Of a stretch of DNA of 64,000 nt, positions 49,055 to 60,500 are shown one piece after another. The DNA is taken from the NCBI RefSeq assembly GCF_024323335.1, contig NC_066581.1, positions 441,031,816-441,095,815 of the forward strand. The letters run 5' to 3'. Numbering within the stretch: position 1 is the first letter of the stretch; every line of letters begins with the position of its first letter. This DNA comes from Lathyrus oleraceus (Eukaryota; Streptophyta; Magnoliopsida; Fabales; Fabaceae). Position numbers and translations under genes: made by a program. Below the pieces are notes generated by a model that was given only the letters and a program-made list of their open reading frames with translations, did no database searches and had not been told where the DNA came from.

Positions 49055-49066
49055 CTATAAATAGAG
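49055..49066 (+). promoter_or_regulatory. TATA box of LTR F1
   Basis: CTATAAATAGAG, preceded by GTGCAAATATCAA about 20 bases upstream. The same upstream word precedes the TATA boxes of F2 and D, so it may be part of the promoter. Confidence 0.7.
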
Positions 49067-51574
49067 CCTCATATGCTCAGCAATCAAGACACATTCACGC
49101 TAGCTTTGATCTCCCATCTCTAACCCTCACTTTGCAAAGGATAAACCTGAGAAATTCATTTGAATTTGAGGTTGAATTTCCACTGTTTTGAAATTCAAAT
49201 CTCCAGGAATCCACAACCTTGTAAGCATTCAATCCTTCTTCTGCAAGCAAGTAGAGTGAGATCAAGCACAAGCAAGATCAAGATCAGTTGAATCCAGACC
49301 TCCATTGAAGGTATTTTCCAGAAAATTTGATCTCTTGGATTCTCTCAAATTCTTACTCAATTCTTTTGATTCTTTGGTTGTTTGAAGTCCTACCAATGTA
49401 GGAAAGAAGATTGAGTTGCTTTGAGGTCAAATCGAAGCAATTCAGTTCATGTACCTCAAATTTCAACTCCATGTATCTCTCAATATACTTGGAGTTAGAG
49501 TGAATTGAGGCCATATTCGAACTCAGTGCCATTTTTACTTTGAAATCATGTCCTTGCTTTTAATTGTGGTGATGGTGGATGGTGGACCAGTCCGGTGAGG
49601 TCCACCGGAGAAGAAGACTGGAGCTACAGCTCTGACGATGTGTTGGCATCTCTCACATTCATAGGATCCATGATATTTGTTTTAATATGGTTCATTCCTT
49701 TTGAATACCATGCCTATTGCACGCTGACTCTTGTGCACGTTGGAACGTGTGTTTCTGGCCACTTGATCTGCCACCTCAATTAATGAGGGAGATCAAGTGG
49801 TCCACGTTTTTTCTGATATTTTAATTTTCATTTTAATTGCATTGTTTTCAATAATTCATATTAAATTCAATATTGATCCAAAAAATATGGGCCTTTTCAC
49901 GAAAAAAATTCAAATATTTTTCTCTTTCATATTCTGAATTAAAATTATTTTTTGGATCATTATTAATACTTTTCATGAATTAATTTATTTTTCATTTGTT
50001 TTTAGTTATTTAAAACTATTTTTAAATGTCCAAAAATTATGAATTTTTGTATCCAAGGTCCTTTGACCTTGTTTGACCTATGATAAATCTCATGGATATT
50101 TCTTTGGTGTTTTGATGAGATTTTAGGAATTGGAGAAACTATATTTAATTTAAATGCACTATTTTAGTTTTTTTTAATTTGAATAAATGCCAAATAAATT
50201 TGTTGACCAATTGTGATGACTTGTTTATGTTTGATTCTTGTTGTTGGGCCTTGGTCAAGGTTGATATGACTTTGTCAAATTAATATGATTGGATTTAGGG
50301 GATTGATGGAATGTACATTCCATCTTCCAAAATGAATGGATGATATTAATTTGGTTAAAGTCCTTCTTTGACCAATTTGTGTTTTGATCCATTCCCCTGT
50401 CACTTCATCTTATTCCCTTTCTTCATGCATTCATCTAATTTGGCCTATGATATCTCAAAGTACTAATGCTAGTTGATTAAAAAATTGACATGAGTATGGA
50501 TGAGATTAGGCCACACCTTTTGCATATTCTTTTTGTGTGTGGTATGTTTCATGAGTATAGTCCATTATACTATGTCTCTAACATGAATTAGCACCAAAAT
50601 TCTATTGCCCGACCTCAAATAGTTGTGACTTCTACATAAGTCCAATTAAGATTGCTTAGCATAGCGCTAAATTTGTGACATAAAAGGCATAAGCATTCTA
50701 GTTAGTGAGATTGTAATTCTCCCCTCTTTCATGGTATTATATGGAAACTTGGCCTTCTTTCCTTCCTTTGGAAGATGTTTTGGCTCAAGGATTCATGCTT
50801 GTAATAAGTGGGTTAAGTGTTCTCCAAAGAATGTCTTGAAATGAAAAGCAAAAGCAAAACAATACTAACTTCTAACCAATTAACTACTAACTTTTAATTT
50901 CAAGCTTTTACTTTAATGCAATTTACTTTTAGCACTCTATTTCATTTGCCATTGTTCATATCATTATAATTGTTTATGTTAATGCAATTTTCACTTTGTC
51001 CACTTGGACCATATAGTGTGATGTATTTTGCTTGTGTATACTTTGCTTGTTTGTGTGGTATTTGACCATTAATGTACATAATAACAACAAAAACCCTAAA
51101 AAACTTTTGTGTGGACTGTTGGCTTGATCTTGGACAAATGGACTTAGAATCTAGGCAACCTTTTTGAGCTAAAGGACTTGGCCAATGTCAACTTGCTGAA
51201 GAACCAAGCGATTACTATTTGAAATTCATCTGATACATCTTTGAAGACATCTCCAAATTCATCTGCAACATGATCATTGTGAAGATGTTATTATGAACCT
51301 GTGACTTGTTGAATTCATCTGTTACATGGGCTATTTTGGAGAAGATCATGGAATGGATAAGCTTAAATATGGCCATCTTTATTTGATTCCTTGCTCTTCA
51401 AGATAATATAATTGTGCATTTATGTGTTGCTTGATACTAAAAGTCCAAGGGAACTCTGGGTTTCTATTGACATTCTTGTCTATTGGATTGCTACCCATTT
51501 GGTCAGATCTTTTCAACTGTAAACTTTTAATTTTGTACATACGGTAGTCTCTTCATCTTCTCCCCATTTCTTTA

Positions 51575-52530
51575 TGAAATTATGGTATCAGATATGAGAT
51601 GTCAAAGGTAATGTCACGACACTAATATCTGAACAATACAAACAGGATAAAAGATAAAGAACAGTAATGCAAGAGACACAACTAATTGTTAACCCAATTC
51701 GGTACAAACTCACCTACGTCTGGGGGCTACCAAGCCAGGAAGGAAATCCACTAAATAGAATCAGTTCAAATACTCTCAGTAAACAACTTCAAGTTACATT
51801 CTTTTCACCTAATCTCTACCCGTGTGACTTCTACCTAAGAACTCTTAGATATGAGATCATACTCACTCCCCCTAAATCACAGCAGTGATATAAAACAAGA
51901 ATTACAATGAAAAGAAGACACTATACAGAGACACATACTTGATCTTACTTAAAAGCTTTAATCAAGTAAACACACACTCATGCTTCAAGGCTTAGAGTGG
52001 ACAAATTACAACTCAAAAATCAGACCAGTTCAATCATCTATGGATGAATTTAATGGCTTACAATTCACACGACCACACAAGACTAAAACCCTTATTCTCT
52101 CTCAATATTTCGTTAGTTACTTCTTGTGTATAAAACCAGGTTTTCCACGTCCTTTATATAGAAGAAATTGGATGGGCTTGGACATCATAAAACCCTAAAA
52201 CTATTTTCCATTCATATCTTCTCATGACAGTTGATTATATCTCTTTGGAAAATAAGTCAATCTAGTTGTAATTACTGATTGATAGCATGTTCAATCATCT
52301 CATCAATACACAAATTTGCATTAAAAATGCAATCACATAATACATAACATTCATACTGAATTTTCTATATACAGATGTCATGACATCGGGTCTGACATCT
52401 TAATAAAATCCTACATAATCACATTTTAAACATCCTGCAGTTACATGATATCTTATGTCAAGACAACACATGTGACAACTTGTGAACACTCTAGGTTTTA
52501 CCAAAATTGCTGCCAACACAAGAACCAACA
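51575..52530 (-). mobile_element. Solo LTR of a Ty1/copia-type element, 956 bp
   Basis: Precisely bounded insertion in LTR F1: CTTTA at 51570-51574 and again at 52531-52535, with the target sequence matching F2 (CATTTCTTTAATTTC near 55765) once the insert is removed. On the minus strand it starts TGTTGGTTCTTGTG and ends in CA. A TATA-like CTATATAAAGG lies on the minus strand near 52155-52165. No coding sequence, PBS or second LTR, so it is a recombined solo LTR. The sequence style recalls the abundant legume copia LTRs of the SIRE/Maximus type; that assignment is recall only. Confidence 0.85.
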
Positions 52531-53193
52531 CTTTAATTACAAAATCGCTCCCTCCATTTTCCAAAATCTTCTTTATGTGAACTACTTTTGTTCTAAACTT
52601 TGACCACTTTTGAAAAAAATAAATAGAAACTTTGGCCTTATGCCATTGTATTTTCAAACTTCTTTTCTTAAATCAAATTTGTAAATAGACTTAACTATAC
52701 TTGACTTAAACTTTCAAAAAAGCCAAAAAGAACTAACTCATTCAAACCATTTGTAGGCCATTGTGCCTTTCAAATTTAATTTATGTTAAAAACAATGCAT
52801 CCACTTTGAAATTTGTATCACGAACTACGAGGTTTTGATCCCTCATTTTTATGTCGTTACGTAGGCACAAGACCGAAGGTCTTGTCAAACACAAAAATAT
52901 AATTAATGAATTATTTTCTCATCACCCCATTCTATCTGTTTGTAAACATCACTTTATACCAAGTACATATGCATACAAAAAGGGCTCCCTAGGAGTACCT
53001 AGGACACTTTGGGTGCTAACACCTTCCCTCTGTGTAACCAACCATCTAACCTGTGATCTCCGACTTTTTATTAGTTTTGATTCGAAAACTTCTTACTTTT
53101 GGGTTTTGTTCGTACTTTTTCCCTTTTCCCTTGGAAATAATAAAAACGCGGTGGCGACTCTTGTTATTTGATCTCTAGCTTGTCAATAGCTTG

Positions 53194-56100
53194 ACAATCA
53201 GAAGAAGTGATTACATGGGCCTGTTACATGCCCATGCACCCATGAAATGTACATTGCTATCTTTGGATTTTCATTTCAAGTGTGCAAATATCAATCTTTT
53301 TGGCTATAAATAGAGCCCTTTGCCATCAAAATTAAAGACCCTGCGCGCCAGCTTTGAATCCCAACCTTCAAACTCTCTTATTTCAAAGGATAACCTTGAT
53401 AATTTCAATTGGAAGTTGATTTTGAATCTCACTGTTTTGAGATTCAAATCTCCAAGAGTCATGTGCCTTTTGATCATCCAATTCCACTCTATCAAGTGTC
53501 CTGAGCAAGATCAAGAGCAAGCAAGAACAAGATCGATTAAACACAGACCTACATTGAAGGTATTTTCCAGAAATTTTCATCTCTTTGATTCTCACTCAAT
53601 TCTCCAAAATTATCTTTGATCTTTGGTTGTGTGAAGTCCTACCAATGTATGCAACAAGATTGAGTTTCTTTGAGGTCAAATCGAAGCAACTCAGATCGTG
53701 CACCTCAAATTCCAACTCCTTGTTTCTTTCAATATACTTGGAGTTAGGATAAATTGATGCCAGATTCGAGCTCCTGAGCATTTTTACTTTAAATTCATAT
53801 CCTTCTTTTTAATTTTGATGATGGTTGTGAATGAACCAATCCAGTGAAGCTCACCGGAGAAGGATACCGGAGCTTTGGCTCCGGTGGTGTGCTGACATTC
53901 ATCTAAGCCACATGATCCATTTAAATGTTATAATCTCGCGCGTTGAAATTGATTACCATTTGTACAACACTTTAACTTGTGTCCACAATGGAACGCACGA
54001 TAGTAACCACTTGATCTACCACCTCAATCAATGAGGGAGATCAAGTGGTCCCCGTTTTTTCCTATTTTCTGATTTTCCTTTTATTTGGTTTATTTTCATT
54101 AATTCATATTAACTTTAATATTGATCCGAAAAATATGTGAGTTTCACCAAAAAAATATAAGTAAATTCCTCTTTCATTTTATGAATAAAAATTATTTTTT
54201 GGATCATTATTAATATTTGTCATGATTTAATTGTTTTTGTGAATATTTTTAATTGTTTAAAAATACTTTTAAGTTTCCAAAAATTATGAAATTTTTTCTC
54301 CAAGGTCCTTTGACCTTGTTTGACCTATGATAAATCTCATGGCCATTTTTTTGGTGTCTTGATAAGGTTTTAGGAATTTGATAAACCATAATTTAATTTA
54401 ATGCATTATTTATTAGATTTTAATTGTTTAAATGCAAAATAAATTATGTTGAGCATTTGATATTTGACTTGTTGAGTTTGACTTGTGTTGTTGGGCCTTG
54501 GTCAATGATGATTTGACTTTGTTGAGTTAAAATCATTAGATTTAGGGGATTGATGAAATGAACATTTCATCTCCCAAAATGAATGAATGATTTTAATTTG
54601 GTAAAAGTCCTCCTTTGACCAATTTGTGTTGATTCCATTCCCCTTGCCTCTTCATCTCAACCCCATTTTCTTCACATTCATGTCATGGACCTATGATATC
54701 TATATATCCTAAGGCTAGTTGATTACAAAATCAACATAAGTATGGATGAGATTAGGTTCATCCCTCTTTGCATATTCTTTTATGTGTGGTATATTTTAGG
54801 AGTATGGTTCATAATATCATATCTCTAACATGCATTAGCACTAAAATTTCTATTGCCCATTCTCAAATAGTTGTGACTTCTACATAAGTCCAATTATGAT
54901 TGCTTAACATAGCGCTAAATTTATGACACAAAAGGCATATCATTCTAGTAAGTGAGAATGTAAGTCTCCCCTCTTTCATGGTATTGTGTGGAAACATGAT
55001 CTTTTTTCCTTCCTTTGGAAGATGTCTTGGTTCAAGGATCCATTCTTGTGAATAGTGGGTTGAGTGTTATCCAAAGAATAACATTTATTTTCAAGTCATT
55101 TACTTTTATGCACTTTAATTTTAAGTCTTTATTCATTTGCCATTATTCATACCATTTAACTTGTTTACTTTAATTCCATTTTCACTTTGCTCACTTGAGC
55201 CATATTTTGTGATTATATTGTGCTTGTATATACTTGTTTGTGTTTGTGGTCTTTTGACCTTAATGTACATAATAAAAACAAAAACCCTAAAAGACATTTG
55301 TGTGGACTATTGGACTTAATCTGAGACATTGGACTTAGAATTAGGCAACACTCCCTATGCAAAGGACTTGGCCAATGCCAACTTTCATGAAACCAAGTGC
55401 TTGTGAAGTGAACTTTCATCTGATGCAAATATTGAAGATTTATTTGAGTTCATCTGCAACATGATCCAATTGAAGCTGTTACTTTGAACATGTGTCTAAT
55501 ACTCATCTTTGAAGTCATCTGATACATGGGAGATTATGAAGGATCATGGAGTTGACGAGCTTGGATGTGGATATCTTTATTTGATGACTTGCTCTTCACC
55601 TTACTATTTGTGTATTGATATTGCTTGACACTAAAGTCCAAGGGAAACTTCAGTTTCTATATGACATACTTGTCTATTGGATTGCAACCCATTGGTCAGA
55701 TCTTTTCAACTCTTAACTTTTAAATTTTTACTTAGGATTAGTCTCTTCATCTCCTCCCCATTTCTTTAATTTCAAATCTTTCCCTCCTTTTAAAATCTTC
55801 TTTGCTTGTATTTTCTAAACTTAGACTTTATTGCAAATTAGAAACTTTGGCCTTATGCCATTGCATTTTCAAACCCATTTTCTTAAATCAAAATTGTAAA
55901 TGAATCTAATCATATTGACTTAAAATTTCAAAATCCAAAAATAACTAACACTCATTCAAACCTTTTTTAGGATTTTTGTGCCATTCTTAAACTTAAACTC
56001 TTGTTAAAAGCAATGCATCCACTTTGAAATTGATACCACGATCTACGAGGTTTTGATCCCTCATTTTATGTTGGTACGTAGGCACAAGTCCGAAGGTCTT

Positions 56101-56433
56101 TTCAAACACAAAAATATAATTAATAAATTATTTTCTCATCCCTCCACTCTAGTTATTGCAAACCTCATTTGTACAGAAATACATATGCACACAAAAAAGG
56201 GCTCCTTAGGAGTACCTAGGACACTTCAGGTGCTAACACCTTCCCTCTGTGTAACCAAAACCCTTACCTGTAATCTCTTGCATTTTATTATATTTTATTT
56301 GAAAACTTCTTATCTTTGGGTTTTGTTCGTACTTTTTTCTTTTCCTTTGGAAACAATACAAGTGCGGTGGCGACTCTGGTTTTATTGACTTTAAGTTTAT
56401 CCATAGCTTGATGGTCATGAATTTACCGCTACA
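53194..56433 (+). repeat. Ogre LTR F2, 5'-truncated, natural 3' end
   Basis: Starts about 1.4 kb into the LTR and runs to the true terminus, TTTACCGCTACA at 56433. No PBS follows, so this is a 3' LTR. F1 and F2 differ heavily around the TATA region, so they are not recent duplicates. The 5-bp duplication on this side should be ACGAG (56434-56438); its partner was lost with the left part of the insertion. Confidence 0.85.
53304..53315 (+). promoter_or_regulatory. TATA box of LTR F2
   Basis: CTATAAATAGAG, with GTGCAAATATCAA upstream as in F1. Confidence 0.7.
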
Positions 56434-57579
56434 ACGAGGTTGAGAACTCTTTCTAACATGAGGCCTTCTCTGCCTCACCACACTTACTGAATTAGTTTCC
56501 CCCTCCTTCCTCTTGGAGAAACTACCACCATACTTCTTGCTTGACGATGCTTCTTCTTTAGACAGACGTCCCTCACGGACACCTTTTTCTAACCTCATCC
56601 CCATATTTACCATTTCAATAAAGTCATTGGGGGCACTAACAATCATATGTTCATAGTAAAACAGACTCAACTTATTTAAGAAGATCTTCGTCATCTCCTT
56701 CTCTTCCAATGGTGGACTAATCTGGGCAGCAAGTTCTCTCCATCTCTGAGCGTACTCCTTGAATGTCTCCTTATCCTACTGAGACATAGATCTCATCTGG
56801 TCTATATCAGGCGCCATATCAGCATTGTATTTGTAGTGCTTCACAAAGGCTTCACCCAAGTCATTGAAAGTACGAACGCTTGCATTGTCTAACCCCATAT
56901 ACCATGTCAAAGAAGCACTAATCAAACTGTCTTGGAAGTAGTGAATCAGCAACTGATCATTTTCGGTTTTAGTAGAAATCTTTATGGCGTACAAGATGGC
57001 TCAGCGAACAAGTGTTCGCCTTACACTTTTCAAAGTCAGGGACTTTGAACTTCATCGGGATCTTCACATTGGGCACTAGGCAGAGCTCAACAACACTTTT
57101 CCCAAACAAGTCTTTTCCTCTCAGAGTCTTCAACTCTTTACACATCTCAAGGAACTGATCCTTCATTTCGTCCATTTTCTCATACACTTATGGACCCTCA
57201 GATGGCTCAGAATGGTAGATGGTGTCCTCAACACGAGGCAAAGTGTGAACAACTGGAAGTGGCACTGACATGACTGACTAGATGTCGACAAAGAGAAAAC
57301 GGTGGGTGCATACCCTTCAGGCACAAAATTGGATGGCATACCCCAAGGGAACCCAACAGGCATAAAGGGACTGGATTGGCTGGCAACAACGAGAATAGTT
57401 GAGGTAGAAACCTCAGAAATAACAGTCCTCTAGGTAGGAGTTATAAGAGTTGGTGAAGATTGGTTTTGCGCAGCAATGACAGACTCCATCAATGTTGTTA
57501 ACTTGGCAATTTCATCCTTCAGCTCTCTGTTCTCTTGCTCTAAATGCTCCATTATCCTTGGTTGATTATCTCGAGTGTT
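56434..57579 (-). pseudogene. Ogre gag N-terminal fragment, probably of element C
   Basis: Minus-strand frames 57363-57163, 57187-56969, 56994-56776 and 56709-56233 together give the gag N-terminus (NFVPEGYAP, FGKSVVELCLVPN, LLIHYFQDSLISASLTWYMG, the FNDLGEAFVKHYKY block and KYGGSFSKRKEGET). Frames shift three times. It ends at 56434 where LTR F2 was inserted and at 57579 where element D was inserted. It retains the segment between LLIHY and FNDLGEAF that element B has lost. Assignment to C rests on orientation and order: C's RT lies on the other side of F. It could instead be a separate copy. Confidence 0.8.
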
Positions 57580-60500
57580 TGTAAGACCCAAATTTTGACC
57601 CTAAGATCCCTCATGCTATCTCATCATATGCATTAGCATTGGGATCACACCTTGGCATCCTTCTTACCCCTCATTCATTGGGTTTGCATTGGAAGAGATC
57701 ACCAAGCACTTTTGATTTTATCATACTTTGTTTTTCTTTATTTTACTAACCAAAATACCAAAAAATATGTCAATATATAGTTAGTTGCTTTTGTAGGTAG
57801 TGTACATGCTCACATATGCTTTATCAAGCTTATATCTAGGGTTTGAGACCCTCAATGCAAGGAGCTCAATCAAAAAATGATTTAATATGCATCTAAGTAT
57901 CATATATGGATCCCTATTATCTTCACATGTTATTTTGATCAAGAAATCATCAAGGGTTTCAAGTTTGTTTTCCTTGGAAACCCTAATTCATGTGGGTATA
58001 TTGGGTGACTTCTTCAATAAGTTTCTTCAACAATTGATCAAATATTTCAAAGGATACTTCAAATTACATCATATTATGCATATATTATCCTCCATGATTC
58101 CCAAAAGTCAACATAATGTCAAGATAGCAAGCTGGTTCATGGGTGTTGACCAGAGAAAGTCAAGTGGTCAAACTAGGGTTCCCTAGACCCTATATCCTAC
58201 AATGTTTGTCATATGGAAATGTTTCCAAGAGAAACTTTACTCTAAATGACATTCCAAACAACTTTCATGTTGAAGTCAAGAGATAATTTTTCTTTTATAG
58301 TCATGTTTTATGGTGAAAGACTATAGGTCATTTTGTCTAAACCCTAATTTGGAGGTCAACTTCCCAAGACCATAACTTGCTCAATTTGTATGATATGAAA
58401 GCCATTAAAATTGTATGATCAATTTCAAGATGTCAACTTCAACTTTTATGTTTGTAGGAATTGCAAATTCAACTTGCAAATGCATGTGCCAAGAGGAAGC
58501 AATATATGTCATTTTGGGCCAATACCATTGAACAAGTGATTTTCCTCAACTTCTAAAATGCATAACTCCTTCATGCCAAATCCAAATGAGGTAAAATTTG
58601 TGACCATATTGAAGTTGCTTTAAAGAGATACAACTTTTATGAGGTAACTTTTCTCATTTGAAGTCCATAGAAAAAGTTATTCAAGGTGGAGGAAGTGAAC
58701 ATTTGACTTGGGACTTAGAAACATTTCAAATATGTTTGATTTCCCAAACTTCCACCTCAAAATTCATCATGATCCAAGCTTCGAATGAAAAATTATCCAG
58801 CATGAAAGTTGTTCCCCTTGATCTCACCTTTCCAAACCATCCAAAATCATCTCATTTGGGTCAAAATTGAGGTACTTGCGCATGGCTTCATTATGGAAAG
58901 TGTTTTGGCAAGATTGGATTTCAAATGATCAAATTCCTTTGCATGCTTACACATGATGCATTTAGTACTCTTTGCACACAAATTGGAAGTGGATTGCATC
59001 ATTCTCAAGGCCCAAATCATTTCCCATGCACCCATGCAAGAAGGTTTCCAAAATTATCCAATTTTGAAGTGGTGCAAATATCAAGTGCATTTCCTATTTA
59101 AACAAGCTTAAGTCTTCAGATTCATGAGGAACACCTTGCCCAAGCTTTGCTAGACCAATTCAAACCCCCACTGCCATAGAATTTCTGAAGGTTTCTCTTG
59201 AGATCGAGCTTGAGCTTCATCTTCTATTTGGAAGTTCAAACTCCAAAAATTCACTTCCATTTTCATCTCATTTGGTTTTTGCGAGCAAGAGAAGGAGAAA
59301 GCAATCAAATCCAAATCCAGATCAAGATCAAGTGGAATTAGATCAACTCGAATGTGATTTTTCAGAAACTTCTTCTCTTCGATTCTCTCTCAATTCTCCA
59401 CTATTCTTGTTGATTTTTAGTTTGCTGAAGTCCTACCAATGTAGGCAACAATATTGAGTTGCTTTGAGGCCAACTCGAAGGAACTCAGTTCATGATCCTC
59501 AAAATTCAAATCCTTGTATCTTTTTATATACTTGGAATTGGACAAAATTGAAGCCAAATTCGAGCTCCTGAGCATTTATTTATTTAAATCCATGTCTTGC
59601 TTTTTCATTTTGGTCATGGTTGATGATGGACCAGTCCGGTGAGGTCCACTGGAGAAGAAGACCGGAGCTCTGTCTCTAGCGATGTGTTGGAAGCATCTCA
59701 ACCATATGATCCTTTTAAAATGTTTTAATCTTGGGCGTTGCTTCTAATTACCATGCGTGCATCTTAGTTGACGAAGGCATATGTGGAACGCGCGCTCTGA
59801 TCCATCTGATTACCATGCGTTTCTTTTAATTGATTTATTTTAATTAAATCATATTAATTTCATTATTGATCCAAAAAATATGGGACTTTCACAAAAAAAA
59901 TTGAAATATTTTTGTCTTCCATTTTCTGAATTAAAATTATTTTTTGGATCAATAATGATATTTTTCATGATTTAATTGTTTTTGTGCATATTTTTAATTG
60001 TTTAAAAATGCTTATGACTTTTCAAAAATGTTGAAATTTTTTCTCCAAGGTCTTTTGGCCTTGTTTGACCTATGACAAATATCTTGGCCATTTATTTGGT
60101 GTTTTGAAGAGGTTTTAGGTTTTTCACCAAACATATTTGAATTTTAATGCATTTTAATTTGATTTTTAATTGTTTAATTGTGTAGAAATTATGTTGAGCT
60201 ATTTTTATTGACTTGTGAAGTTTGACTATGTGTTTGGGCCTTGGTCAAGGTTGAATTGACTTTTGTTGGATTAAAATCATTGGATTTAGGGGATTGATGA
60301 GATGCACATTTCATCTCCCAAAATGAAAGAATGATTTTAATTTGATAAAATTTCTTCCATTACCAATTTGTGTTTGTCTCATTTCCCCTTCTTCTTCATC
60401 TTCAATCCCATTACATCCCATCCCTCTAATTGACCAATGATATCTTAATATCTTCAGGCTAATTGGTTCATCAATAACTTTGTGTTAGATGAACCAATAC

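Larger units (their letters stand above)
48170..53193 (+). repeat. Ogre LTR F1, truncated at both ends
   Basis: Matches the D LTR from about position 630 (58210) to near its end, with the C/D/F subfamily landmarks. The first about 630 bases and last about 70 are missing. It is interrupted at 51575-52530 by a copia-like solo LTR. The right junction with F2 lies near 53193. Open frames 48752-49191 and 49595-49783 are not conserved in other LTRs. Confidence 0.85.

Noticed and set aside
51583..51592. TGGTATCAGA, like a tRNA-iMet primer-binding site of copia elements
   Set aside because: It lies inside the solo LTR, eight bases from its end and in the wrong orientation for the LTR; no internal region follows.
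57887..58186. 99-residue open frame in LTR D
   Set aside because: Not conserved in C or F LTRs; no domain.
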